DNA from: JALZEG01 sp046263255 | GTDB lineage: Bacteria > Actinomycetota > CADDZG01 > WHSQ01 | DNA length: 5,117 nt | Assembly: GCA_046263255.1 (NCBI GenBank) | Contig: JBHELD010000016.1 | Location: 1-5,117, forward strand | Direction of reading: 5' to 3' | Shown here: one piece after another, positions 1 through 4,920 of the stretch | How the letters are laid out: every line of letters begins with the position of its first letter | Numbering within the stretch: position 1 is the stretch's first letter | Position numbers and translations under genes: made by a program | The notes under the pieces: model-generated | What the model was told of the DNA's origin: nothing | Database searches by the model: none | What the model saw: only the letters and a program-made list of their open reading frames with translations

Positions 1-1
1 G

Positions 2-229
2 TTCTACGACCTCTCGCAGGGGCGGGACCTCGGGACCGCGAAGAAGATGATGATCGGCGGCGTCTGGTCCCGCGCCCTGTTGCTGGCCGGGCTCTTCGTA
101 GCGTTCCTGCGCGCCCGCCCGGCTCCTCCGGAGCCGGGCGCCGAAGCCGCGGGCGTGCGCGAGCCGCGGTCGCCCGAGCCCCTCGCGGGGGAGGCCGTCG
201 CAGCGAAAACTGTCGCACCCGCCCTCTAG
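2..229 (+). CDS. C-terminal fragment of an unrecognised membrane protein (5' end outside the window)
   Basis: The frame is open from the first bases to a TAG at 227-229 and gives 75 residues. The fragment starts FYDLSQGRDLGTAKKMMIGG, followed by a hydrophobic segment at about residues 26-38 (LLLAGLFVAF) that reads as the last transmembrane helix. A Pro/Ala/Glu-rich tail of about 35 residues without obvious fold follows and probably lies at the membrane face or is disordered. An ATG pair at 47-52 exists, but the open frame continues upstream of it through plausible protein sequence and no ribosome binding site precedes it, so I treat it as internal. The charged stretch followed by a terminal helix loosely recalls the end of UbiA-type prenyltransferases such as heme O synthase, but that resemblance is too weak for a name. 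It is followed by a 172-nt gap before rpsF, so it probably belongs to a separate unit. Confidence 0.55.
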   Translation, partial: FYDLSQGRDLGTAKKMMIGGVWSRALLLAGLFVAFLRARPAPPEPGAEAAGVREPRSPEPLAGEAVAAKTVAPAL

Positions 230-280
230 GGTCTCGGTCGTTCGGAAGGGTCACCGGGTCCCACCGGAGGCCGGAAGGGA

Positions 281-291
281 GGTGCTAGCAT
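281..291 (+). promoter_or_regulatory. Candidate promoter (extended -10) for the rpsF operon
   Basis: The sequence TGCTAGCAT at 283-291 fits an extended -10 element: TG, one base, then TAGCAT (4 of 6 matches to TATAAT). It contains the perfect 8-bp palindrome TGCTAGCA (283-290). It lies in the only gap before the ribosomal cluster, about 110 nt ahead of rpsF. No good -35 hexamer is seen at 16-18 nt spacing, which is common for actinobacterial promoters. A start near 298 would leave a leader of about 100 nt. Confidence 0.4.
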
Positions 292-297
292 CGAGGC

Positions 298-401
298 CAC
301 GTCGGCGGCGCCGGCCGCCGGCAACCCCCTGCTCGACCCGTCGCTTCGTGCGCGGGAGAGCCTCAGAGCGGTCCCGCCCGCTCGAGCCCACAGGAGGACA
401 T
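298..401 (+). promoter_or_regulatory. rpsF operon leader with two strong hairpins
   Basis: Two stems can be read directly. Bases 301-308 pair with 315-322 (eight pairs including one T-G wobble, six-base loop). Bases 352-357 pair with 372-377 (GCGGGA with TCCCGC, 14-base loop). The second ends 14 nt before the AGGAGG ribosome binding site at 392-397. rpsF leaders in many bacteria carry a structure bound by the S6:S18 complex for autogenous control, and both proteins are encoded here. I could not place the diagnostic bulged CCG of that motif with certainty, so the regulatory role is inferred from position and structure only. Confidence 0.3.
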
Positions 402-686
402 ATGCGCGACTACGAGGCAATGGTCATTGTCGATGCTCGCCTGGAAGAAGGCGACATCCAGAAGGCCGTCGACCGGATCACGTCGCTCATCTCCGACTCC
501 GGAGGTGAGGTCGGCAAGGTCGACCGCTGGGGCACGCGCCGCTTCGCCTACGAGATCGACCACCAGAACGAGGGTTACTACTTCGTTGCGAGCTTCCGCG
601 CCGACGAGGGGCTAGTCGAGACGTTGAGGCGGACCCTGCAGATCTCGGACGAGTTCATCCGCGGAAAGATCGTCCGGCCCGAGTAG
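402..686 (+). CDS. rpsF: Small ribosomal subunit protein S6
   Basis: The 94-residue product matches bacterial S6 over its whole length. It begins MRDYEAMVIVDA (first beta strand) and holds the family signature WGTRRFAYEI at residues 43-52, followed by a Gly-Tyr-Tyr strand at 58-60 and a helix ending in DEFIRGKIVRPE. S6 binds the 16S rRNA central domain as a heterodimer with S18 in the small subunit platform. The ATG at 402 is preceded by AGGAGG (392-397) at good spacing. An upstream GTG at 282 would add 40 Arg/Pro-rich residues and overlap the promoter, so it was not used. The length is at the short end of the family (about 95-135), lacking the acidic C-terminal tail of the E. coli protein. 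ssb follows after 20 nt, so the two are probably cotranscribed. Confidence 0.97.
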   Translation: MRDYEAMVIVDARLEEGDIQKAVDRITSLISDSGGEVGKVDRWGTRRFAYEIDHQNEGYYFVASFRADEGLVETLRRTLQISDEFIRGKIVRPE

Positions 687-706
687 GCCGGGAAGGAGAG
701 ACGACA

Positions 707-1204
707 ATGGCATCCGAGAACACCGTCACGCTCGTCGGCAACATCACGGACGACCCCGAGCTGCGCTTCACGCCGTCGGGCCTCCCCGTCGCGAACTTCA
801 CCGTCGCGGTCAACCGCCGCGTCCCGAAGGACGGCGGTTGGGAGGACAAGCTCGAGGGCTTCTTCCGCTGCTCGTGCTGGCGCGACATGGCCGAGAACGT
901 CGCCGAGTCGCTGCAGAAGGGATCGCGCATCATGGTCGTGGGGCGGCTGCAGCAGCGGTCGTGGGAGGACCAGGAGGGCAACAAGCGATCGACCGTCGAG
1001 GTCCAGGTGGACGAGGTCGGCCCGTCGTTGCGGTGGGCCACCGCGCGCCCCGAGCGTTCGCAGCGCTCGGGGGGCGGCTTCGGCGGCGGGGGCTCGGGCG
1101 GCCAGGCCTCACCGCAGCCCGCGTCGCAGCCGGCTTCCGGTGGTGACAGCTGGGGCCCGCCGGCCTCGGTCGGCGGTGCCGTCCCGGACGAGGGGGGCTT
1201 CTAG
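707..1204 (+). CDS. ssb: Single-stranded DNA-binding protein
   Basis: The 165-residue product is a bacterial SSB. The OB fold covers about residues 4-112, with NTVTLVGNITDDPELRFTPSG at the start, the FFRCSCWRDMAENVAESL block at 52-69, VVGRLQQRSWE at 77-87 and DEVGPSLRWATA at 102-113. A Gly/Ser/Pro/Gln-rich linker (about 114-158) follows. SSB coats single-stranded DNA as a tetramer and recruits replication and repair proteins through its C-terminal tip. That tip here reads PDEGGF: the terminal Phe is kept, but only two acidic residues precede it and Gly-Gly replaces the usual Pro-Phe or Ile-Pro-Phe ending. The ATG at 707 has AAGGAG at 693-698. The last codons also carry the G-rich stretch that must serve rpsR as its ribosome binding site. 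Placement between rpsF and rpsR is the classic bacterial order. Confidence 0.97.
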   Translation: MASENTVTLVGNITDDPELRFTPSGLPVANFTVAVNRRVPKDGGWEDKLEGFFRCSCWRDMAENVAESLQKGSRIMVVGRLQQRSWEDQEGNKRSTVEVQVDEVGPSLRWATARPERSQRSGGGFGGGGSGGQASPQPASQPASGGDSWGPPASVGGAVPDEGGF

Positions 1205-1206
1205 CA

Positions 1207-1479
1207 GTGCCACGAGACAGGGACAGGGACCGAGACGGCAAACGGGGCGGCCGCGGCGCGCAGCTGCGCCGGGGCAAGAAGAAGTTCTGCCAGTTCTGCG
1301 CCGACAAGACGACGTACGTCGACTACAAGGACATCGCGCTGCTGCGCAAGTTCATGAGCGACAGGGGAAAGATCCGCGCCCGGCGCGTCACCGGCAACTG
1401 CTCGCAGCACCAGAGGCTGGTGGCGACCGCGGTGAAGAACGCGCGCGAGATGGCGCTGCTGCCTTACTCGAGCCGCTAG
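1207..1479 (+). CDS. rpsR: Small ribosomal subunit protein S18, zinc-binding type
   Basis: The 90-residue product carries the S18 core from about residue 24 (KKKFCQFC) through YVDYKDIALLRKFMSDRGKI (37-56) to ALLPYSSR at the end. C28, C31, C65 and H68 (CQFC and GNCSQH) form the metal-ligand set of the C+ type of S18, so it probably binds zinc; many S18 proteins have lost these residues. S18 pairs with S6 on the ribosomal platform. Translation starts at GTG 1207, two bases after the ssb stop, and its only ribosome binding site candidate is the G-rich run at 1190-1197 inside the last ssb codons, so translation is probably coupled to ssb. The N-terminal extension has four Arg-Asp repeats (residues 3-10), partly encoded by a repeated hexamer GACAGG. 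No other in-frame start precedes the core. Confidence 0.96.
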   Translation: MPRDRDRDRDGKRGGRGAQLRRGKKKFCQFCADKTTYVDYKDIALLRKFMSDRGKIRARRVTGNCSQHQRLVATAVKNAREMALLPYSSR

Positions 1480-1480
1480 C

Positions 1481-1505
1481 CGTCCCACCGGGGCTCGACG
1501 GGACG
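1481..1505 (+). other. Small hairpin between rpsR and rplI
   Basis: CGTCCC (1481-1486) pairs perfectly with GGGACG (1500-1505) around a 13-base loop, immediately after the rpsR stop and just before the rplI ribosome binding site. No T tract follows, so it is not a normal terminator; it could modulate or process the mRNA. In DNA this GC-rich such a stem can also arise by chance. Confidence 0.2.
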
Positions 1506-1528
1506 CGAGGGAAGGAGAGGCTGTTTCG

Positions 1529-1984
1529 ATGAAGGTGATCCTGGCCGGCGACGTCGAGAAGCTCGGCAAGAAGGGCGACGTGGTCGTCGTCGCGGACGGC
1601 TACGCGCGGAACTTCCTCGTCCCCAAGGGCCTCGCGCTGATGGCGACCAGAGGCTCGCTGAAGCAGGCGGAGCTCATGCAGAAGGCGCGGGCCGAGCGCG
1701 AGGACCGCGCGCGGGAAGAGGCGGCGAAGAAGGTCGCGCACCTGGGCTCGGCGCCGGTGTACATCTCGGCGCGCGCCGGCGAGGCGGGGCGTCTCTTCGG
1801 CTCGGTCACGCGCTCCGACGTCGCCCGCGCGATCGAGGACCAGCTCGAGGAGGTCGTGGACCGGCACAACGTGCTGCTGGACGAGCCCATCCGGGCCCTG
1901 GGGAGCCACCAGGTCGACGTCAAGCTCCACGAGCAGGTCACGGCGCTGGTGACGGTAGAGGTCATCGCGCACGAAGAAGAGTGA
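1529..1984 (+). CDS. rplI: Large ribosomal subunit protein L9
   Basis: The 151-residue product has the two-domain L9 architecture and a normal length. The N-terminal rRNA-binding domain (about 1-50) includes the family signature, with LGKKGD at 12-17, DGYARNFLVPKGLA at 23-36 and a Ser-Leu-Lys run that starts the connecting helix. The charged helix (about 43-72) is rich in Ala, Glu, Arg and Lys. The C-terminal domain (about 73-148) includes GRLFGSVTRSDVARAI. L9 binds 23S rRNA near the base of the L1 stalk and reaches across to a neighbouring ribosome. The ATG at 1529 follows GAAGGAGAGG (1511-1520). The same 11-base word GGGAAGGAGAG also precedes ssb. The gene lies 49 nt after rpsR and ends the ribosomal cluster, followed by a hairpin and a long gap. 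Confidence 0.97.
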   Translation: MKVILAGDVEKLGKKGDVVVVADGYARNFLVPKGLALMATRGSLKQAELMQKARAEREDRAREEAAKKVAHLGSAPVYISARAGEAGRLFGSVTRSDVARAIEDQLEEVVDRHNVLLDEPIRALGSHQVDVKLHEQVTALVTVEVIAHEEE

Positions 1985-1999
1985 GCCCGTGCGGCGTGA

Positions 2000-2016
2000 G
2001 TTGCGCTTTTCGCAAC
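2000..2016 (+). terminator. Hairpin after rplI, possible transcription end
   Basis: GTTGCG (2000-2005) pairs with CGCAAC (2011-2016) around the five-base loop CTTTT, 16 nt after the rplI stop. It is a clean six-pair stem in the right place to end the rpsF-rplI message, but no T run follows, so it does not fit the classical intrinsic terminator. It could be a U-less actinobacterial terminator or an mRNA 3'-end protecting stem. Confidence 0.3.
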
Positions 2017-2235
2017 CGATTCCGCAGCGGCGCCCCCTATCGCCTCGCCCTCCCCAGCGCCCCATTTTCTTTCGCGCTTCCACAGGTTTCCCTCCCCCAA
2101 GAGCGGGTCGAGGGGGTTCTCCACCGCTTCCACACCCCACTAGACCCTGACAGCCGCCGGCGCCTAGCGTGCTCGGGGTGGCCGGGGCCGCCTCGCCCAC
2201 TTCCCCTGGGCTAATCCACCGCCTCCCGGCCCCCG
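2017..2235. other. Pyrimidine-rich intergenic region before dnaB with DnaA-box-like words
   Basis: I see no convincing gene here. From about 2033 to 2100 the + strand is strongly C/T-biased, with a local AT-richer patch (CCATTTTCTTT, 2062-2072). Words related to the DnaA box TTATCCACA recur: TTCTCCACC at 2117-2125 (7 of 9), TAATCCACC at 2212-2220 (7 of 9), and the exact 10-mer CGCTTCCACA at 2075-2084 and again at 2125-2134, exactly 50 bp apart. Each is individually weak. A CTGACA at 2147-2152 and a TAGCGT at 2165-2170 resemble -35 and -10 elements, but only 12 bases separate them, too few for a normal promoter. Confidence 0.35.
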
Positions 2236-2244
2236 CGTGGATAA
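2236..2244 (-). promoter_or_regulatory. Near-consensus DnaA box upstream of dnaB
   Basis: The - strand reads TTATCCACG, eight of nine matches to the DnaA box TTATCCACA. Together with the + strand TAATCCACC at 2212-2220 it makes an imperfect inverted pair about 15 bp apart. It overlaps the -10-like GATAAT, so DnaA binding would be expected to affect transcription of dnaB. Function is inferred from sequence and position. Confidence 0.45.
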
Positions 2245-2245
2245 T
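2240..2245 (+). promoter_or_regulatory. Candidate -10 element of the dnaB promoter
   Basis: GATAAT matches five of six bases of TATAAT and is a rare AT-rich hexamer in this GC-rich gap. A start about seven bases downstream would fall inside the LexA-type palindrome and leave a short leader of roughly 25 nt that contains the ribosome binding site. No -35 match is seen at 16-18 nt spacing. Confidence 0.35.
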
Positions 2246-2260
2246 CGAACGTACGTTCGC
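2245..2260. promoter_or_regulatory. LexA/DinR-type SOS operator
   Basis: The sequence TCGAACGTACGTTCGC contains a perfect 14-bp palindrome, CGAACGTACGTTCG (2246-2259). It matches the actinobacterial LexA box TCGAAC-N4-GTTCGA at 11 of 12 defined bases, and the Gram-positive form CGAAC-RNRY-GTTYG completely. It lies immediately downstream of the -10-like GATAAT, where a bound repressor would block transcription, and four bases before the dnaB Shine-Dalgarno region. The match is seen directly; that LexA uses it is an inference. Confidence 0.6.
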
Positions 2261-2275
2261 AGGGGAGGAGTCCAG

Positions 2276-3640
2276 GTGGCGCAGCGAGCAGCAGGGGTCT
2301 CGACCCTCGACCGGCCCCGGTCGAACCGGATCCCGCCCCACAACCTCGACGCCGAGCAGTCCGTGCTCGGCGCCATGCTCGAGTCGAAGGAAGCGATCGC
2401 CAACGTCGTCGAGACGGTGCGCGCCGACGACTTCTACAAGCCCGCGCACGGCGAGATCTACCAGACGATCCTCGAGCTCTACGCCCGCGGCGAGGCCGCC
2501 GACGCGATCACGGTCGCCGACGAGCTCAAGCGCCGCGGGTCCCTCGATCAGATCGGCGGGAAGCCCTACATCCACGGCCTTCTCGAGGCGTATCCGACTG
2601 CTTCCAGCGCAGCCCACTACGCGCGCATCGTCGAGGAGCACGCGCAGCTCCGCCGGCTGATCTCGGCAGGGCTCGAGGTCCAGGAGATCGGCTTCTCGAT
2701 CCCCGAGGACGTCGCCGCGGCGACCGACCAGGCCGAGGAGATCGTCTACCAGGTCGCCGATCGCAGGCTCCGCGACACGGTCCACCCGATCAGGGACCTG
2801 TTGATCGAGGGCATGGAGAACATCGAGGCGCTGTGCGAGCGCGGCGAGAGCGTCACCGGGCTCGCTTCGGGGTTCCCCGACCTCGACGACTGGACTACCG
2901 GGTTCCAGCCGGCGAACCTCATCATCGTCGCCGCGCGCCCGTCGATGGGGAAGTCCGCGCTGCTGGGCGACTTCGCGCTCAACTCCGCGGTGCGGCAGAA
3001 CCAGCCCGTCGTGATCTTCAGCCTCGAGATGAGCCGCCAGGAGCTCGTCCAGCGGTTCCTAGCGTCGGAGGGGAAGGTCGACTCGCAGCGCATCCGCAAG
3101 GGCTCGCTGCAGGAGCAGGACTGGACGCGTCTGTCGGCGGCGCTCGGGCGCCTCGCGGAGGCGCCGGTATTCATCGACGACTCGGCGAACATCACGCTGA
3201 TGGAGATGCGCGCGAAGTGCCGGCGCCTGAAGGCGCGTCACGGCCTCGGAATGATCGTCATCGACTATCTGCAGCTGATGCAGGGGCCGCGGCGCTCCGA
3301 GAACCGCCAGCAGGAGGTCTCCGAGATCTCCCGCTCGCTGAAGATCCTCGCGAAGGAGCTGCAGGTACCGGTCGTGTGCGCGTCGCAGCTGAACCGGATG
3401 GTGGACTCCCGCAGCGACAAGCGGCCGATGCTCGGCGACCTCCGCGAGAGCGGCGCGATCGAACAGGACGCGGACATCGTAATGTTCCTGTACCGCGACG
3501 AGGTGTACAACCCGGACTCCGAGGCGCGCGGCGAGGCCGAGCTGATCGTCGCGAAGCACCGCAACGGCCCGACCGGCACCGTGCGACTTGCGTTCATGAA
3601 CCAGTACACGCGCTTCGCCTCGATCGCCCGGGTGCCGTAG
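2276..3640 (+). CDS. dnaB: Replicative DNA helicase DnaB
   Basis: The 454-residue product is a full-length DnaB. DnaB is the hexameric ring that translocates 5'-3' on the lagging strand, unwinds the fork and binds primase. The N-terminal domain carries IPPHNLDAEQSVLGAML at 19-35. The RecA-like domain (about 183-450) has Walker A RPSMGKS with K226 in H1, SLEMS with E251 in H1a, Walker B MIVIDYLQLM with D330 in H2, SQLNR with Q371 in H3, DLRESGAIEQDAD in H4, and KHRNG with R429 at the expected arginine-finger position. It is uninterrupted by any intein, unlike some mycobacterial DnaB genes. I chose GTG 2276 because GGAGGAG (2264-2270) precedes it at good spacing. GTG 2237, 13 codons upstream, lies inside the DnaA-box and LexA region and lacks a ribosome binding site. 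The gene probably has its own promoter after the 291-nt gap. Confidence 0.97.
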   Translation: MAQRAAGVSTLDRPRSNRIPPHNLDAEQSVLGAMLESKEAIANVVETVRADDFYKPAHGEIYQTILELYARGEAADAITVADELKRRGSLDQIGGKPYIHGLLEAYPTASSAAHYARIVEEHAQLRRLISAGLEVQEIGFSIPEDVAAATDQAEEIVYQVADRRLRDTVHPIRDLLIEGMENIEALCERGESVTGLASGFPDLDDWTTGFQPANLIIVAARPSMGKSALLGDFALNSAVRQNQPVVIFSLEMSRQELVQRFLASEGKVDSQRIRKGSLQEQDWTRLSAALGRLAEAPVFIDDSANITLMEMRAKCRRLKARHGLGMIVIDYLQLMQGPRRSENRQQEVSEISRSLKILAKELQVPVVCASQLNRMVDSRSDKRPMLGDLRESGAIEQDADIVMFLYRDEVYNPDSEARGEAELIVAKHRNGPTGTVRLAFMNQYTRFASIARVP

Positions 3641-4327
3641 CTGGCGCCGCCCTCGTCGCGGCGGATCAGGGCCGTCCACCGGCGGCTGCTGAAGCAGCAA
3701 GGCCCGTTCTCGCCGAAGCCGCGCCTGGACCCGGTCGACGAGCTCGTGACCACGGTGCTCTCGCAGCACACCTCCGACGTGAACACCGCGCGCGCGTTCG
3801 CATCCCTCAAGGGGCGCTTCGGGTCCTGGGAGGAGATCGCGTCCGCGCCGGCGCGGGACGTGGAGGACGCGATCCGGCGGGGCGGGCTCGCCGCGCAGAA
3901 GGCCCCCCGCATCCAGGCGATCCTCGACGAGATCGAAGCGCGCGAGGGCACGATCGACCTGTCGCGGCTGGACCGGATGAGCGACGACGAGGTCGAGGAG
4001 TACCTCTGCTCGCTTCCCGGCGTGGGGCCGAAGACGGCCGCGTGCGTGCTGGTGTTCTCGATGGGCCGCGCCGCGTTCCCGGTCGACACCCACGTGCACC
4101 GCGTGACCGGGCGCCTCGGTTGGATCCGCGCGAGCGCCACGGCGGATGCCGCGCACCGGACGCTGAAGCGCGCGATTCCTCCGGAGCTCAGATACGAGCT
4201 GCACATGCAGCTGATCGCCCACGGCCGCACGATCTGCAAGGCGAGGCTCCCGCGCTGCTCCGCCTGCGTGTTGCTCGACCTCTGCGACGCGGGGCCGAAG
4301 CTCCTCGCACAGGGGGCCGCGCGCTAG
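3641..4327 (+). CDS. Endonuclease III-type DNA glycosylase/AP lyase (HhH-GPD, 4Fe-4S)
   Basis: The reading frame encodes a base-excision-repair glycosylase that removes damaged pyrimidines or mismatched bases and cleaves the abasic site. Counting from 3641 (228 residues), the conserved helix DPVDELVTTVLSQHTSDVNT is at about 30-49, the helix-hairpin-helix LPGVGPKTAA at about 125-134 with catalytic Lys K131, VDTHVHRV with catalytic Asp D149, and the iron-sulfur loop C199-x6-C206-x2-C209-x5-C215, exactly the endonuclease III spacing. LSQHTSD in place of LSAQATD points to the endonuclease III-like subfamily rather than canonical Nth, so I give no symbol. The start is odd: the frame opens with CTG directly after the dnaB TAG, with no ATG, GTG or TTG before GTG 3746, and that GTG would delete a conserved helix. 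Function is firm, start uncertain. It lies in the same frame as dnaB and is probably cotranscribed and translationally coupled. Confidence 0.88.
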   Translation: MAPPSSRRIRAVHRRLLKQQGPFSPKPRLDPVDELVTTVLSQHTSDVNTARAFASLKGRFGSWEEIASAPARDVEDAIRRGGLAAQKAPRIQAILDEIEAREGTIDLSRLDRMSDDEVEEYLCSLPGVGPKTAACVLVFSMGRAAFPVDTHVHRVTGRLGWIRASATADAAHRTLKRAIPPELRYELHMQLIAHGRTICKARLPRCSACVLLDLCDAGPKLLAQGAAR

Positions 4328-4342
4328 GCGCCGGGCCGGCTC

Positions 4343-4783
4343 CTACCTCTGCGTCAGCGTGAGCTCGAAGTCGACCGCGCCGCCCTGCAGGTCCTGGACC
4401 ACGACGTACCCGGTGCCGGCCGGGACCGTCGTCGGCGCCTTCACGTAGAGGTCGCCCTGCTCGCACCCGTACGTGTAGAAGCTCAGCTCGACGGTCGGCT
4501 CCAGGCTCACCGACGTCGCCTTCACCGTCGCCCTCGAGGGCTTCGCCGCGAACTCCATCGGGACCTCGACCACGTACGCGTCCGCGCCTTGAGACGTCGG
4601 CAGCGCGGGGCACTCGAAGATGAAGTTCGAATGGGTGACGACGCCGGCGCCGTAGACCATGCCCTCGGCGGTGAACGTCTTCGGCTTCCGCTTACCAGCC
4701 GCCTGCGTCGCACCCGGAAGAGCCGCGCCCAGCAGGGTCACGACGATCGTCGCCGTCAGCGCAGTCCCAAGCCCCCGTCGCAT
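4343..4783 (-). CDS. Small exported beta-rich protein of unknown function
   Basis: I do not recognise a named family. The 146-residue product starts MRRGLGTALTA with a hydrophobic core at about 8-22 and a likely signal peptidase I site after A28 (ATQA). There is no twin-arginine motif and no lipobox cysteine. The mature part begins with a basic stretch (GKRKPK, 30-35) and is rich in alternating hydrophobic residues, suggesting a beta sandwich. Two cysteines, C58 and C107, could form a disulfide. The closing segment (TVPAGTGYVVVQDL, then VDFELTLTQ) resembles the last strands of small secreted pre-peptidase C-terminal-like domains, a weak inference. ATG 4783 was chosen over the adjacent GTG 4786 because GGAGG (4789-4793) is five bases from the ATG but only two from the GTG. 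It converges on the glycosylase gene, with 15 bases between the stop codons. Confidence 0.75.
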   Translation of the reverse strand: MRRGLGTALTATIVVTLLGAALPGATQAAGKRKPKTFTAEGMVYGAGVVTHSNFIFECPALPTSQGADAYVVEVPMEFAAKPSRATVKATSVSLEPTVELSFYTYGCEQGDLYVKAPTTVPAGTGYVVVQDLQGGAVDFELTLTQR

Positions 4784-4855
4784 CACGACCTCCAGCAGTT
4801 CGAGCCGCCTCCTCGGAGGGTTCGTCGGGGCGCGTGCGGGACCTGCTCGTCCGAT

Positions 4856-4880
4856 CCGGGGCTTCGGCCCGGGCCTTTCT
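4856..4880 (+). terminator. UUCG-capped GC hairpin, weak terminator candidate
   Basis: GGGC (4859-4862) pairs with GCCC (4867-4870) around a TTCG tetraloop, extended after one mismatch by CC (4856-4857) with GG (4872-4873), then CCTTTCT. The cUUCGg loop is unusually stable in RNA. The weak T tract follows on the + strand, but the only upstream + strand genes end more than 500 bases earlier. On the - strand it lies just past the tRNA-like fragment, as a tRNA terminator stem would, but with no T tract. Confidence 0.2.
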
Positions 4881-4884
4881 CGTG

Positions 4885-4898
4885 GAGCGGGTGAAGGG
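4885..4898 (-). repeat. Direct repeat copy of the tRNA-Gly 3' end (att-like)
   Basis: The 14 bases CCCTTCACCCGCTC (- strand) are identical to the T-stem and acceptor end of the tRNA-Gly gene at 5092-5105, in the same orientation, 207 bp away. Two more bases at 4883-4884 complete CCA, so the copy reads as a tRNA 3' terminus with encoded CCA, which the tRNA gene itself lacks. The T-loop and everything upstream are not shared, so it is not a second tRNA gene. Duplicated tRNA 3' ends are typical attachment-site scars of integrative elements. Confidence 0.5.
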
Positions 4899-4920
4899 CC
4901 GCCCGGGGCGCTACTTCCCC

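Noticed and set aside
282..401. Extended N-terminus of S6 from GTG 282
   Set aside because: It would cover the promoter-like element and add Arg/Pro-rich sequence foreign to S6; ATG 402 has an AGGAGG site.
2147..2170. CTGACA and TAGCGT as a -35/-10 promoter for dnaB
   Set aside because: Only 12 bases separate the hexamers, well below the usual 16-18, and GATAAT nearer the gene is the better -10 candidate.
2237..2275. Upstream GTG start for dnaB
   Set aside because: It lacks a ribosome binding site, falls in the DnaA-box and LexA operator, and adds residues not typical of DnaB; GTG 2276 has a strong GGAGGAG at good spacing.
1388..2785. Long 465-codon open frame on the - strand
   Set aside because: It is the antisense of rpsR, rplI and dnaB, crosses the intergenic region, has Arg/Asp/Leu-rich low-complexity composition and no recognisable domain; a GC-rich shadow frame.
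3059..4222. Long - strand open frames opposite dnaB and the glycosylase
   Set aside because: They are complementary to conserved coding sequence, with no motif or ribosome binding site.
4330..4340. GCCGGGCCGGC inverted repeat between the convergent stops as a bidirectional terminator
   Set aside because: The arms leave only a one-base loop, so a workable hairpin is tiny, and no T tract flanks it on either strand.
2833..4362. 509-codon + strand open frame overlapping dnaB and the glycosylase
   Set aside because: It lies out of frame with two strongly conserved genes and is composed mostly of Arg, Ala, Gly and Pro, as expected for a shadow frame.
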